DNA from: Isoetes taiwanensis
Lineage: Eukaryota > Streptophyta > Lycopodiopsida > Isoetales > Isoetaceae
Reading direction: 5' to 3'
Length of the DNA stretch: 64,000 nucleotides
Assembly (NCBI GenBank): GCA_021234155.1
Contig: JAJEKV010000001.1
Span: 31,822,177 to 31,886,176, forward strand
The first letter of the stretch is position 1, and every line of letters starts with the position of its first letter. A program made the position numbers and the translations under genes. Shown in pieces: positions 40,981 through 52,210 of the stretch. The notes under the pieces are model-generated. The model searched no databases and had not been told where the DNA came from. It saw nothing but the letters and a program-made list of their open reading frames with translations.

Positions 40981-41928
40981 AGAGAATCTAAGGGAATCTT
41001 CATGAATGCTAAAGTTGAAGAATATAAAGGAATGCTAAAATTGGAATTTGCACTGTTGGAACATGCACCGTATGCATCTCTCAATTGGAGATTCTAATTG
41101 AGTGCATTTGGGATTATTTCCTAATTGGTGCTTATGACGAGCTTTGCTACCATTGGGTTCCATGTTTTTTTGCCCTCAATATTTTTAAACGGTGCAAAGA
41201 CCATTGTGCACTTTTGAACCATTGAAAGTTGCACAAGGCACTCGGGTGGAAAAATCAAGGGTCGTTGATCTTGCACAATGGAGGACATATTCGCCAGATC
41301 AGTGGTCCACAAACAATCTAAAAAAACATCCCATAAAATGACTTTTGCCTGTAAACGTTGGTGATGTGAGATGCGCCAAAATAATTTAATCCGAGATTGA
41401 TATTTTTGCAAAACATAGAATAGTCAGTGCTCTTCTCAACTTGGTACCAGATTAACCTGTTACGTCCAACCACACAATAGCAAGGCAATAGTAATAGAAT
41501 TCAGAAAGCTCCAGAGGAAGTCAATTAATAGAACTAATTTCATTCTATAGAACTAAATTCACGCCCCATAATTGGCCATTGCTCTTCTCAACTTCACAAG
41601 ACCAGTTAACAGAAACTCATTCCATTCTAGGGCAATAAGAATGGCACCCCATTTCTGACTGAATAGATATACTGGGGAAGTGTGCAATAGAAAACAAACT
41701 GAAGGGCAGCTTTTTAGGCCCAATAGTGACGGACACAACCCATAGTATTTGGTTCCACCACGTTCTTGTGCAAGCAGGCAAGCTGACTAATGGCAGATTC
41801 ACATGCATACAAAGAAAAAAAAGCCAGCTGCAAGAAGGCATGACATATTGGGCAGCGCTGCAAAATTTCAAGCAGCACTGCAAATCTTACGGCAGCCCCG
41901 CGTATGCCTATCAGCGGAATTGATGAAG

Positions 41929-43342
41929 CTGGAGAGCTGCTGCACCGCTGGTCACGCCCTCTCTCACTGCTGCAAATTTAGATACTCATGTGAATGCTGC
42001 ATAACAGAGATTTAAGTCTTGCTGAAAGAGCATTCCAAGCTTTTCTTAATAAGAGCATTGTTATAAGAACCTTCTCCGACGAATTAACAGCGTTCTCTCA
42101 TTTCTGCTTTTTCTGCAGTATTTAATTTTTGTGGAACGGCCTTCAAGGAGCTTCTCAGGCAGACTGCATCAATGCCACCCTCAAAACCCCAACACAAAAC
42201 AATCAAATAATTATAGCTATCAGCTTCTTTGACAATGATAGTGACAACAGGCAGATGCACGGAGATATTAAGTCTTCATATAATGGGATGTTTGGTAGAG
42301 ATCTGTAAACGGATGTTTGTGAGGCACTTTTTGACCCATTACAGGGGCAAATTACGAGACAGACAGCAGCAATGCACAAGCAGATTTGTACATCTCCTAC
42401 TGTTTCAAGCAAAGCAAAATGAATATGCCTCGAATGGAACAGTAGATTTAGGCAAGTAAACCAATAACTAAGATTGAAACAAAAGGTACAACAGGTATTA
42501 TATTGAGAATAATGGAACAAAGGCATCCAAAAAATTAAGCAAGAAAACAAGCTGACATTTGCAAATAATAAGGCTATAATAGAAAATATGTTAGAACAGA
42601 AAAGAGATCAATATCTTGAATTTTTTTTTTTTAAGGAAAGAACACGTATTCCCAATACCTACGAAGCATTTAATATAAATCTTTCATATATGCACAATTC
42701 CGAAAAAGCATGCGTTAGAAATTTATATCCTTTCCTCTCATATATGTATGATTCAGAGACTCTACAGGGTAATAAAAATAATTATAAATTTATATCCTTC
42801 AAGAAGCCAAATTATGCATGTAGCCTTAACTTTGGAACCTAAGCTTTGCTGAAATCTGAAGCAACCATGCACATGAAGCAATCAGTCTAAACACCTAGGG
42901 TGGATAACCTTGTTATTAATTCTCCTTTTCTTGAGCAACTAGCCAGCACAGGGGTCAAATAACTAATTGCTATTATACATTGTAACAGTGGCTAGTATCT
43001 CCTAAGAAAAGGATCATGTCTTCAAGACCAACGGTTTTGTTCTTGAGCGGCTATTTTCTCAATTATTTGGGAGAAATAAAAGAAATCACTCATGGAATCG
43101 GATGTGTTCCACGTTTTCTTAGAAAACGAGGACGACCACAAAAACAAAGATCAAAATCTATAACGAAAACAAAGTCTTCTTGAGTTTTAAACAAAACAAC
43201 CCTAAAGAGAGTCATGATGTTTCGACAAATTTCAACCATGGCAAATTTGATTTAAGCAGCGTTTTTGAATGGTTAGCAGACAGCAAGGCAATCGCCTATG
43301 TTTCTTATTGGGAACTCGCATACCTTTCATTGAGAGACTTCT
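41929..43342. other. Unique sequence downstream of the tandem array; 3' flank of TIM23
   Basis: No coding frame is convincing; the 115-codon minus-strand frame at 42,203-42,550 is Cys/Leu/Ser-rich without motifs. The part nearest 43,342 should contain the TIM23 3' untranslated region. Confidence 0.4.
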
Positions 43343-43918
43343 TCAAATAGGCAAATATCTTTTACATGCTTGCTTGCCAGCAACAATACCACCAGCAGCA
43401 ATTCCACCAAGAGCCCCAGCAATCGCTGCAGTCCGAGGGCCAGCAGCAGCCTTATAGAATGCACCAGTTCCAAGCCCTGCCATTACAGGATTCAAGACAT
43501 CATCTATACCCCTCAGATTATATGCTCCACTTTCCATGCCCGCATATAAGAGGCCAAGCACCCCTAGTTTATTTCCAATGCTTCTACCAGTGTGGCCAGA
43601 TGCGTTAAGAACTCTGTTTACCCGAAGTTTTAAAGTATCCCCTTCTTCTCGCGATCTAATTCCATCAATCAAACCCTTCATACCGCCCAATACAGCGCCT
43701 CCAAGGTATCCACAACCAGTAAAATATGTTACGTTTTCCCCAAAAGACCTTCTCTGGAATGTTGCCTCCTCTGTAAACAGAAACTCAGGAGTTGTGGGAA
43801 GACGGTAGAGATTTTCCATTGACCTGTGCTCCGATCCGCCATAGAGATCAGAAGAGTAAGGGTTGTAGTAGCGCCGGCTCTCTGACCTGCTTTCGTCGCG
43901 CCCACTTCCACTGTACAT
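43343..43918 (-). CDS. TIM23: Mitochondrial import inner membrane translocase subunit TIM23
   Basis: The 191-residue product forms the channel of the TIM23 complex that carries presequence proteins across the inner mitochondrial membrane. The N-terminal 40 residues are polar and end in LYRLPTTPEFLFTEEA, a conserved plant TIM23 signature. Four hydrophobic segments follow at about 70-87, 115-133, 141-158 and 163-181, rich in GxxxG-type spacing. The protein ends in AGKQACKRYLPI, as plant TIM23 proteins do. The length matches the family (about 190). The Met at 43,918 is chosen because an upstream in-frame Met (44,023) would add 35 basic residues unlike the family. It has no introns and is intact: the clearest functional gene in the window. 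Confidence 0.95.
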   Translation of the reverse strand: MYSGSGRDESRSESRRYYNPYSSDLYGGSEHRSMENLYRLPTTPEFLFTEEATFQRRSFGENVTYFTGCGYLGGAVLGGMKGLIDGIRSREEGDTLKLRVNRVLNASGHTGRSIGNKLGVLGLLYAGMESGAYNLRGIDDVLNPVMAGLGTGAFYKAAAGPRTAAIAGALGGIAAGGIVAGKQACKRYLPI

Positions 43919-44047
43919 TTCCGCGCTCTCTCTCCCCCCCACCCTAACCCTAACATACTTGCACCATTTTAGCTTACGTGCAAGCACCGGGATTGCCACG
44001 CGCACAGCATATCCGCTATTCAATGATTCCCGCCGTATATATCTAGA
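43919..44047 (-). promoter_or_regulatory. TIM23 5' leader and core promoter
   Basis: On the minus strand a TATA-like AGATATATAC lies at 44,035-44,044, about 118 bases upstream of the ATG. The telomere-like sequence ACCCTAACCCTAAC on the plus strand (43,941-43,954) sits in the presumed leader. Such telo-boxes are common near starts of plant genes for translation and organelle biogenesis. A pyrimidine-rich run follows on the plus strand. Confidence 0.5.
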
Positions 44048-44092
44048 TGCACACTAGTTTAGAAATAAGATGGATCTCCAATTGGATCTTTC

Positions 44093-44274
44093 TAAGGCCA
44101 CGTTCCCATGAAACAGACAGTTGCCATGTTCATGTTCATATTTAACTTCAAAATATCAGGTCAACTTCCAAGGCTAGCTTGGATTTTTCAGAAATGGAGG
44201 GGGGGTTTCTGAACTCTCCGGTTACTTGTCTTGAATCTTGAGTCCGGTCGGAGGCGCATGGGAACGTAGCCTAA
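44093..44274. mobile_element. MITE-like inverted-repeat element upstream of TIM23
   Basis: The left end TAAGGCCACGTTCCCATG and the complement of the right end TTAGGCTACGTTCCCATG match at 16 of 18 positions. The 182-base element is non-coding and begins about 50 bases upstream of the TIM23 TATA box. No clear target duplication was found. Confidence 0.55.
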
Positions 44275-44419
44275 GGGCACGTTAGCATGACACTGACTTG
44301 ACAGAGTTGGTTTATTATTAATTATAAAAGACAAGTACAAGACCACATGCTTGCTAAGATCAAGACATGAAGAAACAATAAGCATTACAGCATAGTCACT
44401 ATAGTGAAAACACTATAGA

Positions 44420-45480
44420 GAATATTTTGTCTAGGAAGCCCACGGATAGAGTTTATGATTTCAAAGAAATCACAAAAACAAGTAATATTAGTAGGCATAA
44501 GGTATTAAGCAATTTTCGATCACTTGAGAGCAGCAATACAACACCCCCTGGTAGAAACAGTCTCGTTCCATATAGACATTTAAAAATAGCAGCACTGCAT
44601 CGTGAATCTCCTCATGATTTTGGAGTCCAAATCTGTTCACAAAAGAATCTAACACAAAATAGTGAAACAAGTTAAAATTTTGGATTTGAGCATACCATAA
44701 CAGTTTGTGAACAAAGGATTTAACTTGATCAGAGTTGATTTCCCATTTGTTCATAGCTTTGCAGAGGTCCTCGTTATGATTTAAGACCTTGTAAATTGTA
44801 TTAACCTTGTAGCCAGTTTTCCCATCTATATTCCCGTTCCTTTCATTCAAAGAGGAGTAGTACTGGTAAAGGAAAGATTGCAGACAATCCTTTTTATGTG
44901 AATGAAGATCTTTTTGTCAGATGAAGAGCCCTGAATAATAGATCTAAGTCTGGTCCAAGAAATTAATCTGTTTGATGAGATCTTTCACATAGATAAAGCT
45001 TGCATGTGACCATTTTTTTATAAATTCTAGGGTGCTTGATTGATAAGAAAGTGGAGCTGTGATCAGCCAGAATAGAGTTCCAGAAAATAGGCATATTTTG
45101 GTGGAGCTGCTTAGCTGAGGCAAAGCTATAGATAGGAGAGATAACATTCTAGGCCTTGACAAGATTATACATAAGGAGGGAGATATTCAGGGCAGGTTTC
45201 AACTTGGCAAAAGCAGAATTATGAAGCAAATGCCAAATTGTAGGATGACCATGAGGATAACTTTTATTGCTCCAGTATCTAATGAAAGTCGAGGCTGGAG
45301 ATTGAACACAAAACAAGGCTTTCTATATGAACCTACATGCCAAAGATTGGGCTTAAAGATGAATGTTTTTACATCCTAGATCTCCATAATATTTGGATCT
45401 GCAAACTGAGTCCCACTGAACCAGATGCTTGCCATTCCAAATGAAGTTTCTCAAAACTTTCTCAAGTTCTCTGTAAATGA
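44420..45480 (-). pseudogene. Decayed LINE fragment (post-RT to zf-RVT region)
   Basis: In shifting minus-strand frames one reads GDLGCKNIHLQAQSLACRF, close to GGLGCKDLFVQAQALAAKI of the LINE at 9.9 kb. HGHPTIWHLLHNSAFAKLK and a degraded zf-RVT-like region (VKSFVHKLLWYAQ) follow. Many stops and shifts show it is old. Ends and A-tail are not defined. Confidence 0.6.
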
Positions 45481-45949
45481 GTGTAAGAGCCACCAATTCT
45501 AGTCAAGCTGGGATCCCAGAGGGCGTTGATACTCGAATTCATAGAGAGAGGCATTCCAAGGAGCTTAGTTCTTGTAGAGTAGATAGGACCTTGATGCATG
45601 CTATATTAGTTGATAAGAATTACCAATTATTAATTTCTTGTCTATATTCCAAATTTAACGCTATTTAAGTGTCCAACTTTTTTGTTAGATTTGTAGTTGC
45701 TGTCCAACCAACATTGGAAGGAGCCCGAAGATGATACATAGAGCTGATAAAGTACTTGCCTCGAATTCGTCTCAACTCCATAGTGTCCTTTCCATAAACA
45801 CCCATTCCCATAAGAAAAACCATTTCTCTACGCCATCTTCTCTCGCATTGACATATCCCATCTAGAAAGAAGGAAGCTTGCTTGAATATATATACGATTC
45901 TGAGGGGGTTCGGGGGGATTTGATGTGGATGCATAGATCACTATTCACG

Positions 45950-46375
45950 AGACCATAGACCACACCCCCTAACACAATTGATAGGAGTTCGAGTCTCCGT
46001 ATTTCATATCCTAAAACCTTAGGTGAACCTGTACAGAGATGAGTCCCTGTATTTCATATTCCAAAACCTTAAGCGAACCTGTCTTTCATATTTCAAAATC
46101 ATAGGCATAATCGAAACGAGAGGCACCCAAAGGCCCTAACATACGCTCTGGGCCATAGGATAGAAGGATCCTTCGATCAAGGTTGTCTAGGGTGCACTTC
46201 GTCTAGAATATGTAGCATAATCACAGGGGGTTCCAGGAGGATTTGATGTGTATGCATAAATTACCATTCCTGAAATCATAGACCACACTCCTAACACAAT
46301 TGAATGGGTTATTATAGAAGAAAAAATTTAGATTCAATAGAAAAATTAAGCGAGTTAGCTCCCGGGGGCTTCACC
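45950..46375 (+). mobile_element. SINE family 2 copy, head-truncated, plus start of another
   Basis: The B-box-like GGAGTTCGAGTCTCC near 45,982 is followed by the family body (CTGGGCCATAGGAT, AGAATATGTAGCATAATCACAG, GGGGGTTCCAGGAGGATTTG) and the tail (CAATTGAATGGGTTATTATA). A further head fragment (GTTAGCTCCCGGGGG) starts near 46,350. Confidence 0.6.
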
Positions 46376-48730
46376 CCTTTATATAGAGCATATGGCATGT
46401 GCGTGCAAGGGGTCGACTGAAACCCCCCTGTATACGGCTTTTTGCGGGCGAAACCCCCCAACCATACGTACATATGAATTTTAATTTTTGGCCCCTTATC
46501 CGTACATGTACTCCAGTCCCAACTAGCAATCCATATACCCTTTCCCATACATATCTTTGGATACCATAAGAAAAGTCCCAGCCCTTGTAGCACATATGGT
46601 AACACATCATTTTTTGAATATTTTTTAGTCATTACAAGGGCTAGCTAAGCTAGTTCGACCGAGAGAAGGGTCTTTGGTTGGATTAAATTTTGATCCACAC
46701 AACAGAATCTTTGTGCGGATAAAGTGGAGGGACACGGATGAGAAAAGTTTCACCCTCGAGTTAGGCAAGCTGTTAAGCTAAACACCACAATGGACACAAC
46801 CTTTACAAAGAATAAATACATCACAAGAACATTTATCCTCCCTAACCATAACGGAAGAAAGAATCTAACACAAAGATGCACAAACAAAAGTTTTTATCAA
46901 TATGTAGAGGAGTATAAATTGTAGGCATTTCAACCATTTTCTAAAAATAGTTCACTAAGCATATGATCTTGTCGGACACGTACATAAACTAACAGGTCTT
47001 ATGTCGACTACCCCAAACAAATAGTTGAACATCATGACTTGATTCGAGGAATACTGGCAGATGATTCTCTTGACAAGCTAGATAAAGTGAAACAATGTTA
47101 TGGAATAACCCTAAGCCGGTTAATATACATGAAGTATTGTATCTTTGAATCCTACGGTGCCTTGTGCTTGTGATCTGACTCCTCAATAGCTTGTATAAAC
47201 TTTGAAAGCAAACAAAGAACAACCTGAAGCAACAGAGATAAGAAAATTACTTGTGAATGAAATCTACAAAAGCTAAGACAAATTAAATTACCTCATCTTT
47301 CTTTGGGGTTTTTTTGTCACTTCAATGGGGCTCCCAACAGCAATGTATAATGGTCGCCTATATGGAACAGGAGATCTGAAAACAAATTTACACATGTCTT
47401 TAACTACTTTGAAGTGGAAATTCCTACTTAAACAACATGGAGGATGAATAATGGCAATATGATGTTACATACCCATGTCTTCTCCAAAATATCAAGGGAG
47501 TAAATTTAAGTGCTCTTGAGACCCATAAATAGAATTTTCCTCTTGGCTTCCACCACCAGTATACATCGGGTCTAGAAAACAACATTGAAATCCATTGTTT
47601 TGGCATAGCTCCCGGAACTCATCACAACTTAATACAATATGAAAAAAAAGTCCCATAATAATTTCAAACATTTATTGCATACTAAATTACTCACTTGTTC
47701 TTTTCCTTGCTTTTGACTAGAGCCCCAAAAAATAACTAGCAATAGAATACACGGCCAAAATAGAAGACAAAATTACCAATCGGTTAACCAGTTTCAATAG
47801 CAACCCGAACAAACCCATATCGTTGTTTCAAAATGCTACATGAAGGATGAATTCGAGAAAGTCTTAGAAGAATAGTTAGCACAATAATAGCTAATGTAGG
47901 TTTCTCATTATCGACCTCATATCCGATTCCATATAAAAGATTTCAACACCACCAGGGCACAACAACACAGGAACAACCATCGTTCAGGGAGTTGTGTAAA
48001 GACTTTCCTTGACGAGAAGCGTAACCCATCCATGTCGGATGTGGCGCAATATTGGTGTAGCAAGGGCCTTCCGAGAAAAAACACATATGATGTTACGAAT
48101 GAATAACGAAGACATGAAACAAGCCGCTTGCCAACATGGTTTCAAACACAAGCCTAAAACGGATAATATAGAACATGAAATGAAACAACGGCACCTTTTG
48201 GCAACTATTGGCCCACGAGAGGCTAAGATATCAAACAAACTCATGTAACACAGGACAAAATCATAAAATTTGGATTTCATCCGCCAAAGGGAAAAAGATT
48301 ACACGAGAAATAAGTCATAGAAACCATATATTGAAGCCCAATTAAAAAGCGAGCTATATTATTAGATATTCATATAACTTATCTTCACAATTGATCGCCA
48401 TACTTTGGGTTTTACCGGCATTAAGATTAAAACATATAATTTCCGGACTGATTAGGAGATCCACGTCCGACCATACTTTGCATAGCTCCGCCATTACTAG
48501 GCTTTTCGGCTGAAACTTCCTTATACCCACGAAGCTTCACGAAAGCCCTATACCCCTACCCTGATCCATCGCGGGGCGCCATTTCCGCCCACCACCCCCT
48601 CCGTTTGGAGTACTCCAAATTCTTGGTTTTCCGTACAGCCAACCCATACGTCTACGGACCACCTAGGCAATAAAAAACCCCCCTACCAGTCACGATGTTG
48701 GTCCATACTGGTTCAACATGGTGAAGTCCC
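46376..48730. other. Unclassified intergenic DNA
   Basis: A segment at about 46,400-46,520 resembles others at 5,390-5,500 and near 48,640-48,690 (GTAYGG and GGGGGGTTT words), perhaps an old repeat. Minus-strand frames at 46,989-47,222 and 47,424-47,606 are short and without motif. No gene can be supported. Confidence 0.35.
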
Positions 48731-48995
48731 CGGGAGTTAGCTTGCTGGTTGCATTGATAAAAGCATACTTATTAGGATAGTGGATTATTTTGATGGGTTC
48801 GGGTCTTCGCATTTCATATTCTAAAACTTTAGATGAACCCATATAGAGATGAATTTCTGTATTTCATACTCCAAAACCTTAGGCGAACTTGTATTTCATA
48901 TTTCAAAATTATAGGCACCCCCAGTCATAAATATATAGCACAATAACAGGGGGTTCCAGGGGGATTTGATATAAAGGGGTTAAACCTTCAAGAGA
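48731..48995 (+). mobile_element. SINE family 2 copy
   Basis: The head GTTAGCTTGCTGGTTGCA (A box) and GATGGGTTCGGGTCTTCG (B box) lie about 55 bases apart. They are followed by the family body with TTTCATATTTCAAAATTATA and AGCACAATAACAGGGGG. Confidence 0.65.
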
Positions 48996-49382
48996 GCTCT
49001 TATTCAGTGTCATGGGCGAGCTTGGGGGTTTAACCCCTTTAACCGGGAGGTTCGAGGCAATTTTGCCTCTAATTCACCCCTTCTTATATTGCTTTTGCTT
49101 CTTTCTTTGCCGGTAGAATACATTCTTCCACAAACATATGGACTAGCTAGTCAAACCCGACGGATACCTTATTTAGCCTCACGATTGAGGCAAAGTGATC
49201 CGCAATTTAGATCCAGATTTCCTTTCTGCAACGGGAGCTTGCGGGCTTAGTCATCGCGAAGCTTTACGCAGGGCAAAGCTAGCAGGCGTAAGCTTGTAGT
49301 GCTTTGCAAAAAGCTTGTAGTCGCAAAAGCTGCTTGCATCTTTGCTGTCTATCATGCCGTCTGCCTATTTATCATGACTACT

Positions 49383-49406
49383 GCCTGTTTATCATGATAA
49401 ACAGGC
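49383..49406. repeat. 24-base perfect palindrome
   Basis: The sequence GCCTGTTTATCA and its complement form an uninterrupted inverted repeat of 24 bases. Partial copies (GCCTATTTATCATGA, GTCTATCATG) precede it at 49,345-49,380. It could form a hairpin at a transposon end. Confidence 0.85.
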
Positions 49407-49603
49407 CGATGCCTGATTATCTAGCTGTGACAACTAATTACGGCTAATCACTGATCCAGATCCAACGGTTAGGATCTAAAATTGCCGAGGACCTACTGGT
49501 TAAGGACGTAAAAATGACAATTCCTGAAATCATAAACCATATTCCCAAAAACAATTGAATGGGTTGTTATAACAAAAAACATAGATTTAAGGTAAAAAAT
49601 AAT

Positions 49604-49999
49604 CACGTTAGCTCACTGGTTATATTGGTGAAAGTAGTCTTATTAGGTCGTTGAGTTATTATGGTAGAGGTTCGAGCTCTCATATTCATATTCTACAATC
49701 TTGAGCAAAGACGTATAGAGACTCGATACTTGGTCAAAATTTTAGGCGAACTCGTATTTTATATTTCAAAAAGCGAAATGAGAGGTGCCCAGATGCCCCA
49801 ACATACGATCTGGGCCATAGGATCGATGGATCTGAGGGTGCACCTCGTTTAGAATATGTAGCACAATAACAGGGGGTTCCAAAGGGGATTTGATATGAAT
49901 GTAAAAAATGACAATTCCACGAAACCATAAACCATATCTCCAAAATAATTGAATGGGTTGTTATAAAAAAAAAATAGATTTAAGGTAAAAAATTAATCC
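49604..49999 (+). mobile_element. SINE family 2, full-length copy
   Basis: The copy begins ACGTTAGCTCACTGGTTATA (A box). It has AGAGGTTCGAGCTCTC (B box, near 49,667), the body with CTGGGCCATAGGATCG and GCACAATAACAGGGGG, and an A-rich tail ending AGGTAAAAAATTAATC. The next head starts immediately (about 50,000), so copies lie head to tail. Length is about 396 bases. A tail of a preceding copy occupies 49,505-49,603. Confidence 0.72.
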
Positions 50000-50065
50000 G
50001 CGTTAAGCTCATTGGTTATATTGATCAAATAGTCTTATTAGGGCGTTGAATTATTTTGGACCGAC
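50000..50065 (+). mobile_element. SINE family 2, truncated head
   Basis: CGTTAAGCTCATTGGTTATA and the following 45 bases repeat the head of the copy at 49,604. The homology stops before the B box. Confidence 0.6.
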
Positions 50066-50204
50066 CACCTTGACCAATGTAAGCCCTCCCCGCACCTCCT
50101 CTATAATAATCCAAAGGAAATTCTTGACTCTAATAATAGCTAGATCTAAAGCATTTTCAACACTCTAAGACTCTAGATCATGAGTTCAATGCTTTGGTGT
50201 TGAG

Positions 50205-50298
50205 AAACAAGCCTCCTATGTTTGGGTGGACAAGCTAGGGATCGAACCCAAGACCTCTTGCTTGCAAGCCAAATACTCTACCACTGAGTTACGAGCCC
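50205..50298 (-). mobile_element. SINE family 3, tRNA-Ala-like head
   Basis: On the minus strand GGGCTCGTAACTCAGTGG (A box) is followed by an anticodon-stem-like GGCTTGCAAGC and GGGTTCGATCCC, a perfect B box. The acceptor stem does not pair, so it is not a working tRNA gene. The sequence beyond (CATAGGAGGCTTGTTTCTCAAC) is shared with the copy at 50,490-50,612. Confidence 0.7.
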
Positions 50299-50369
50299 TT
50301 TGATGGACTTTCGGCACTAGTCCATTAAGTCATTCTTTATGTGTGCCCATTATACATACTCCAACATTC

Positions 50370-50612
50370 CCACTTAAATGGGCACACCAATCCATTCCAC
50401 CACTGTGGAAGTTGGGCTTTCCACTGGCCAAACTTTGCTCATTCTCATCCATACACCACTGGGAACTATTTCGGTGCGGTTAAAGCACCCTCTACTTGAG
50501 ACCATGGCACCGATACCATGTTGAGAAATGAGTCTTCTATGATTGGATGGACAGGTGGGGATTGAACCAAGGACCTCTTGCTTGCAAGCCAAATACTCTA
50601 CCATCAGACGTG
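50370..50612 (-). mobile_element. SINE family 3, second copy
   Basis: The head at 50,540-50,612 (GGTAGAGTATTTGGCTTGCA, then GGTTCAATCCC) is followed on the minus strand by the shared body. The body continues to about 50,370, ending in a pyrimidine-rich tail. Its A box is damaged (GTCTGATGGTAGAG). Confidence 0.65.
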
Positions 50613-50639
50613 GTTCAAAGACAAACGATTATACGGTCC

Positions 50640-52209
50640 GGGACGATATCGCATGCTTGTCTGTCTGCATTACCGCACCCAACTCCGACGCGGTAGGCGT
50701 GTAACCGGTGAGTAGCCCTAGGGGCAACTTGCTAGGTATGTGCATTTCTTATTAATGTGCACATGCACATTTATTAAGGTGCACACATTTCCATGTGGGC
50801 ACATTTAGGTGCACACATTTCCATGTAGGCACATTTGGCCCACCCTAGCCATTAAAGGCAAGTGGGCCCATTTCCATTATCCCACATGCCTTAATGGGAT
50901 AATTGGAAACCCTAAGCCCCAACCCTTGCCTATTTAAGTAGAAGAACCCTAACTTGCCCATTTTTCGTTCTAGGGTTTTAGAGCTGTTTTTGGCTCGCTC
51001 TAGGAGTCAAAACCGCCTCCCACTTCCCGAGAGAATGGCACCATTAGTTTCCCTTGATTCGAAAGCGGTTCAAAGAGGATGGCTCTAACTCGAGTCGAGG
51101 AACAACTCATGGATCGGTATGTAGTCGATTTAATGGTCTAAACCGCTTTCCGGTCATTGTATCAGTAGGTTTAGCCTATTAAATGCGCCTTTAGCAACTA
51201 TCTAGATCTCTAGATGAGTAGATACCAGACTCTAACTAAAGAACCTAACTCTATGATATAGATTAGATCTATGTTCTTTAGTTCTTACTCCGATGTATAT
51301 GGATGATGTATCTACTGTGAACTCCTTGTATTGGGAAGGGGTAGAGACTTCCAAGCTTGGTAGTAGATGCTCCCTAGATTAGCCTCTCTAGCACACCATA
51401 GATTCGCTCACGTGTCTGAGAGCCACACCTCGGTTGTGGGTGAAGGGGCGGTGCCTGAGAAGGAGGTTCGTGTTCTCGACTCTTGAAACGATCCCTCCGT
51501 GTGTAAGGCCCATCTGGGGATCATTGTGACTAGGTCTAATGGCTTTACCGAGGTGTGGGTAAGGCATGGGCTCGACACCCGAAGTGGTGTTCATGACTTT
51601 CCGATGGGTTGGTCGGAATGCAGGCAAAGGCCTCTCAGTCACCTTGGAGTCGGCATGTAGATCTCCTGGAGGGAGTGATCCCTACACGCCCCATGGGAAT
51701 CGATGATGACCCCGGGAATAGCCCCTTACGGCTATGCATCCCATTGTCAGTCCCGACACTTTTCAGCCTACTCCGCAAAAGTGTGCATGGGGAGGGCTGA
51801 TGGAGGGACAACCCTATGCCATGTTCTTATGCGGTAAATCCATTGCCATGAATTACATGCGGTGAACTCACGGAGACCAAGCGTCGATCCATCCCGCTTT
51901 GAGTCCGAGCCTTGGGTAGGATTCCCTATGTGATGTCGCGATCTTTGTCTATCTGCTATGTGGAGGACCATCCTTCGTGATGGTCATATGATGTTGATGT
52001 ATGTACTACTTGACATGTATGTTCACGCTTCCGCCTAGGCAGGCCCCCGAGGGAGACGGGGTAAAGGACCCTTCATTCTTCCCCACTGGAACTCTTCAAG
52101 GTTGCGGTACGTATGGAGGGCCCCTATATTAGCATGGAGCCGTATGGGGGATGAACTCCCTCTTTTGTATACCTGCCGGAAAAATCGTGATATGAGTAGG
52201 GGCGTCACA
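50640..52209 (+). mobile_element. LTR of a retrotransposon (left boundary uncertain)
   Basis: A TATA-like CTATTTAAGTAG (50,930-50,941) is followed by GAACCCTAAC and 1.2 kb that matches, in reverse orientation, the LTR pieces at 21.9-23.0 kb. The end (GGGGCGTCACA, 52,209) is directly followed by a primer binding site. A 30-base unit with GGTGCACACATTTCC is tandemly repeated at 50,777-50,836 in the presumed U3. It is either a 5' LTR with a lost interior or a remnant. Confidence 0.65.
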
Positions 52210-52210
52210 A

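Larger units (their letters stand above)
30450..41928. repeat. Tandem duplication, unit 2 (11.5 kb)
   Basis: This is the second direct copy. Its right end (GCGGAATTGATGAAG, 41,928) passes into unique sequence (CTGGAGAGCTGCTG). Differences from unit 1 cluster in a few short patches (about 35,940-36,190, 37,310-37,400, 38,640-39,010, 39,700-40,010). In those patches CAG/CTG triplets are altered, while other kilobases are unchanged. Confidence 0.93.

Noticed and set aside
42203-42550. 115-codon minus-strand ORF downstream of TIM23
   Set aside because: Composition is that of AT-rich non-coding DNA, with no motif or splice support.
43343-44023. TIM23 starting at the upstream Met (44,023)
   Set aside because: The extra 35 basic residues do not resemble the family and would place the start at the TATA box region.
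49383-49430. Helitron 3' end
   Set aside because: Hairpin and CTAG are present, but the insertion context (T after CTAG) and a 5' TC end were not found.
50230-50298. Functional tRNA-Ala gene
   Set aside because: A and B boxes are good but the acceptor stem does not pair and the sequence continues into a repeated body; it is a SINE head.
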